Shown here in pieces: positions 60,810 to 64,000 of a stretch of 64,000 nucleotides of DNA. The notes below the pieces were generated by a model. That model ran no database searches and was not told the origin of the DNA. It was given only the letters and a program-made list of their open reading frames with translations. Every line of letters begins with the position of its first letter. The first letter of the stretch is position 1. The position numbers were made by a program, and so were the translations under genes. Source of the stretch: Ashinkailepas kermadecensis (taxonomy: Eukaryota; Arthropoda; Thecostraca; Neolepadidae); contig JAOTOM010005132.1 of assembly GCA_034440615.1 (NCBI GenBank), positions 838,501 to 902,500 on the forward strand, read 5' to 3'.

Positions 60810-62900
60810 CTGGTAATGGTGAACATCTCGAGTCGCAGCATGTAATTGACAAGATGGTGGGTACTAGAGTGAAATGCTGAGCTTTTTTACCCAAAATCTC
60901 CAAGGAGTAAAATGGGCATCATTTTATGAAATTGCTCAAGAGCAAGGAAGGCTGTTTTTGTCCGTGGTTGGGTGATTGTGGATGGGTGGGTTGTGTTCTC
61001 TTCATGTGGCCATGGTGCAGATGCGACCTATGCCATGCCAATGTTGCTGGTATTTAACGTAGGCATATGGGCATCGACTGGAAAGAGTAGCATCAACGGA
61101 GCCATTTTCCCCACCAACTATGACTGCTACCCCCCACCCATGTCGATAGGTTACTCAGTGATACATCCAAGGTAGCATGATACTCTAGGTTTGCCGTATA
61201 GTATGATGTTACTGATCTGGGATAACCGGTGTTACAAGTTGCTTCCTTGGGTTTGGCTTCTGTCTAGGGTGATTTTGTGTGCTTACTTCAAATTCAGCTG
61301 GCTTGTTTACCTTGTGTCTCAAAATGCGTGTTCATGGCCAGTTAGTTCCTATCTATTTGGTTTACTTTATTTGGAAGTATTGGCTGAGACTCATTCCCAG
61401 CGAAGTGAGAGCCTTACCTGACTCCAGGCTTTGGGTGATTCAGTGTCTCAACATTCCCCGAACTGGGTGGAAAGTGACGTCCGGCAATGAATAATCGTAT
61501 GTTGTTCCCTCTCCCTCCCCAGTTTTCGTCAGTCATTTCCCCACTCCTTGTACACTCTAGTTCTCTTGTCAGTTAAAGTTTGGAACGGTGCAACTGAATA
61601 CGCGTAATGCCTGGTGTAATCACTTATCGGGCACCGCACCTGGCATTGGCATGCAGCGCACTGTAGAATTAGGAAAAACCATGCTCACAATTACCGCATC
61701 AAAACTTTGATACTATGTATCACACCTGGGAATACTCAGAAGCGCGTAACAGTACCTTCCCCCCGGCTCCACATGAATCATGCTCCGCTGTCGCTCACGG
61801 TGCAGTCCCTCGGTGCACCCATACAGTTATCCGTGCAGACGTGCACCGTGCCGCCAAACATTGCTCGTCTTGGCCTCTCATCCGCCAATAATTGAAAAGG
61901 ATCCACGGGATCCTCACCGGCAACGCATAAATCGTCATGACCATCGACTAGAGAATCAATCGCCAGCTGACTGGCATTGCCAGACGCCAAGCAATGACGC
62001 GGAGAGAGCATCTGGGCGCACGGCCGCACTCAAGTATGAAAACCAGGTGTCGTCAAATAAAAAGGACGATCCGTCGTAAAGAAAAACTGCAGGCCCACCC
62101 AACCCGAGGAAACCAAACAACTTGTTATCACTGTAATCAACCAACGTTATGTGCCGGTCCAAATGCCCCACTGACGGGTGTGCGCGCCGTCCTAACGTTA
62201 CCCAGGACATAGAGCATGCAAGGACACTGAACGCATCACAATGCATCAGCAAGATGGAGGACCCAAGAGACAGTTACAAGAGACCCACCAGACGCAGCTC
62301 AGCAGACGCCTTATGGTTGGGCAACACAGAGATCATCTTGCGATGTACATGTATACACAAACTGCAGATCATTGAGCCGTATACATAAGGGATCTCGTAT
62401 ACGCCTATATACGGGATCTCGTAATCAACGGTCAGACCATTGTCCGTGGAACACTGTGTGTTCGGCCGTGCAGGCCCGGCCCTGATGAGGTTGGCAAGTC
62501 CCGGCTGAAGAGAAATTGTTAATGCTATTATTGATCCGTCGCATAGCGGGCGTCCATTCATCTCGTAAACTTCATGAGGTGTGTTAGAAAAATCGAAGTA
62601 AACTCCTGGGGAAGTGGACCTACCCTTACTGAAATACTACTATGTGAATTGCCGGATGTGCTCGGTTCATACGTTCTCCTCTCACACATGTGAATATCTC
62701 CTTTACCCCGAGCATGCAGCACCGGATCCCTATAACCCGCCTCTTGCCCTCTGTCGTCAACCGTCCGTATTGTCGCTCCATACTGGTGAATTTACTGCTG
62801 TATGGGACATTAAAAGTTGCACTTGAAAAAATTATGCTGCCTGGACCTGTTCGCGAGAACCGGAGGCAAAATGTGAATGAACATCAAAGTGCTTCATGCA
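60810..62900. other. No gene recognised
   Basis: Unremarkable sequence. A short duplication with GGGATCTCGTA lies at 62389-62422. Open frames are short and unrelated to known families. Confidence 0.4.
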
Positions 62901-62929
62901 AAGGTGGATCCAGGGCAAAGAGACAGACA

Positions 62930-63519
62930 TACACAGACAGCGAGACAGAGGAGAGAGAGACAGACGGACGGACAGAGACAGACAGACGGACGGACGGAGA
63001 CGGACGGACGGACGGACGGACGGACGGACGGACGGACGGACGGACGGACGGACGGACGGACGGACGGACGGACGGACGGACGGACGGACGGACGGACGGA
63101 CGGACGGACGGACGGACGGACGGACGGACGGACGGACGGACGGACGGACGGACGGACGGACGGACGGACGGACGGACGGACGGACGGACGGACGGACGGA
63201 CGGACGGACGGACGGACGGACGGACGGACGGACGGACGGACGGACGGACGGACGGACGGACGGACGGACGGACGGACGGACGGACGGACGGACGGACGGA
63301 CGGACGGACGGACGGACGGACGGACGGACGGACGGACGGACGGACGGACGGACGGACGGACGGACGGACGGACGGACGGACGGACGGACGGACGGACGGA
63401 CGGACGGACGGACGGACGGACGGACGGACGGACGGACGGACGGACGGACGGACGGACGGACGGACGGACGGACGGACGGACGGACGGACGGACGGACGGA
63501 CGGACGGACGGACGGACTA
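62930..63519. repeat. (GACA)n passing into pure (CGGA)n
   Basis: 62930-62999 is mixed GACA, GAGA and GACGGA. From about 63001 to 63519 there are about 129 uninterrupted CGGA tetramers, open in all forward frames. Confidence 0.97.
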
Positions 63520-63669
63520 GCTCTCCCAAACTTTCGGGCCTCTGTTCATATGCACAACTCACTGTTGTATGAAATTGGTGCTTTGGTGGCACGGTCAGGT
63601 AACACTGACCTTGTAAGATGCCTGCTATTGGTGTTCTGGTTACACAGCCAGATTGGGTCAGCCGGGTGA

Positions 63670-63774
63670 GAAGACTTTAACGTTCCGTCCATGCCAGTGG
63701 CCGTCACCAGGCACCAGCGTGGCCCCGTCGAACTCCGAGTGATTGCCAACGGTGCGAACCTCATCGTGCCTCAT
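63670..63774 (-). CDS. Possible small exon, unrecognised
   Basis: Minus strand reads MRHDEVRTVGNHSEFDGATL and GDGHWHGRN before a stop 10 codons on. The composition looks protein-like, and a GTTAAA at its 3' side could be a weak donor. There is no known family match, and a minisatellite begins at its 5' edge. Confidence 0.2.
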
Positions 63775-63777
63775 CCC

Positions 63778-64000
63778 TACCATCACTAGTGTAGGTGCCG
63801 TCAGGTCCCTACCGCCGGGTCCCTACCGTCGCTGATGTAGATGTCACCGGGTCCCTGCCGTCACTGGTGTAGATGCCGCTGTGTCCATACCGCCGGGTCC
63901 CTACCGTCACTGGTGTAGATGCCGCCGGGTCCCTATCGTCACTGGTTTAGGTGCCGCTGTGTCCATACCGCCGGGTCCCTACCGTCACTGGTGTAGGTGC
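63778..64000. repeat. 32-bp minisatellite running off the window end
   Basis: Units of GGGTCCCTACCGTCACTGGT plus GTAGATGCCGCC with variants, at least six, continuing past the last base. Confidence 0.93.

Noticed and set aside
62690..63669. Long frames of repeated RTDG and VRPS
   Set aside because: Direct translation of (CGGA)n in all frames, so not evidence of a gene.

Overview
This is a repeat-dense metazoan nuclear sequence. Genes have introns with GT/AG boundaries and kilobase-scale introns, and there are no prokaryotic operons. Short TTAGG-pentamer tracts near 44.0, 44.2 and 54.7 kb, a Merlin/ISXO2-type transposase, L2/CR1-like LINEs and tRNA-derived SINEs fit an invertebrate, most plausibly an arthropod. 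The exact taxon cannot be fixed from the sequence.

Two host genes are recognised. On the + strand a zinc transporter of the SLC30A (ZnT2/3/8) type runs from an internal exon at 10013-10152 through exons at 23337, 24080, 25731, 27074, 29541 and 30418 to a stop at 35126-35128. All phases agree, and only the extreme N-terminus is missing. On the - strand, 2.8 kb away and tail to tail with it, lies a C1orf50-like gene in three exons (39555-39446, 38796-38578, 38112-37924). Its first exon was not found. The remaining sequence is almost entirely introns, satellites and transposons.

Layout. 0.6-12.6 kb: tandem units, then a foldback-like pair of about 2-kb arms in opposite orientation (about 1.6-3.7 and 10.3-12.6 kb), enclosing a decayed non-LTR retrotransposon (5.0-7.1 kb) and a palindromic GTGTCAC array. 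12.9-23.3 kb: a hAT MITE and a chain of minisatellites inside the large ZnT intron, ending in a 47-bp array that abuts a ZnT exon. 23.3-35.4 kb: the remaining ZnT exons with repeats in nearly every intron, including a 2.6-kb degenerate GC-rich array. 37.7-39.6 kb: the C1orf50-like gene. 41-59 kb: an AT-richer transposon cluster with a Merlin-like element, four copies of one hAT-like family, an L2/CR1-like LINE interrupted by a SINE, and LINE 3' fragments. 60-64 kb: low-complexity patches, a pure (CGGA)n block of about 510 bp and the start of another minisatellite.

The most striking signal is that several minisatellites are tandem duplications that straddle 3' splice sites. A 47-bp unit (about 26 copies) at one ZnT exon, a 78-bp unit (two copies) at another, and a 36-bp unit (about 4 copies) at a C1orf50-like exon each contain the acceptor AG plus the first exon bases. 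A second candidate novelty is a tiny retroposon-like element of about 50-58 bp. Three copies have perfect 12-15-bp target duplications.
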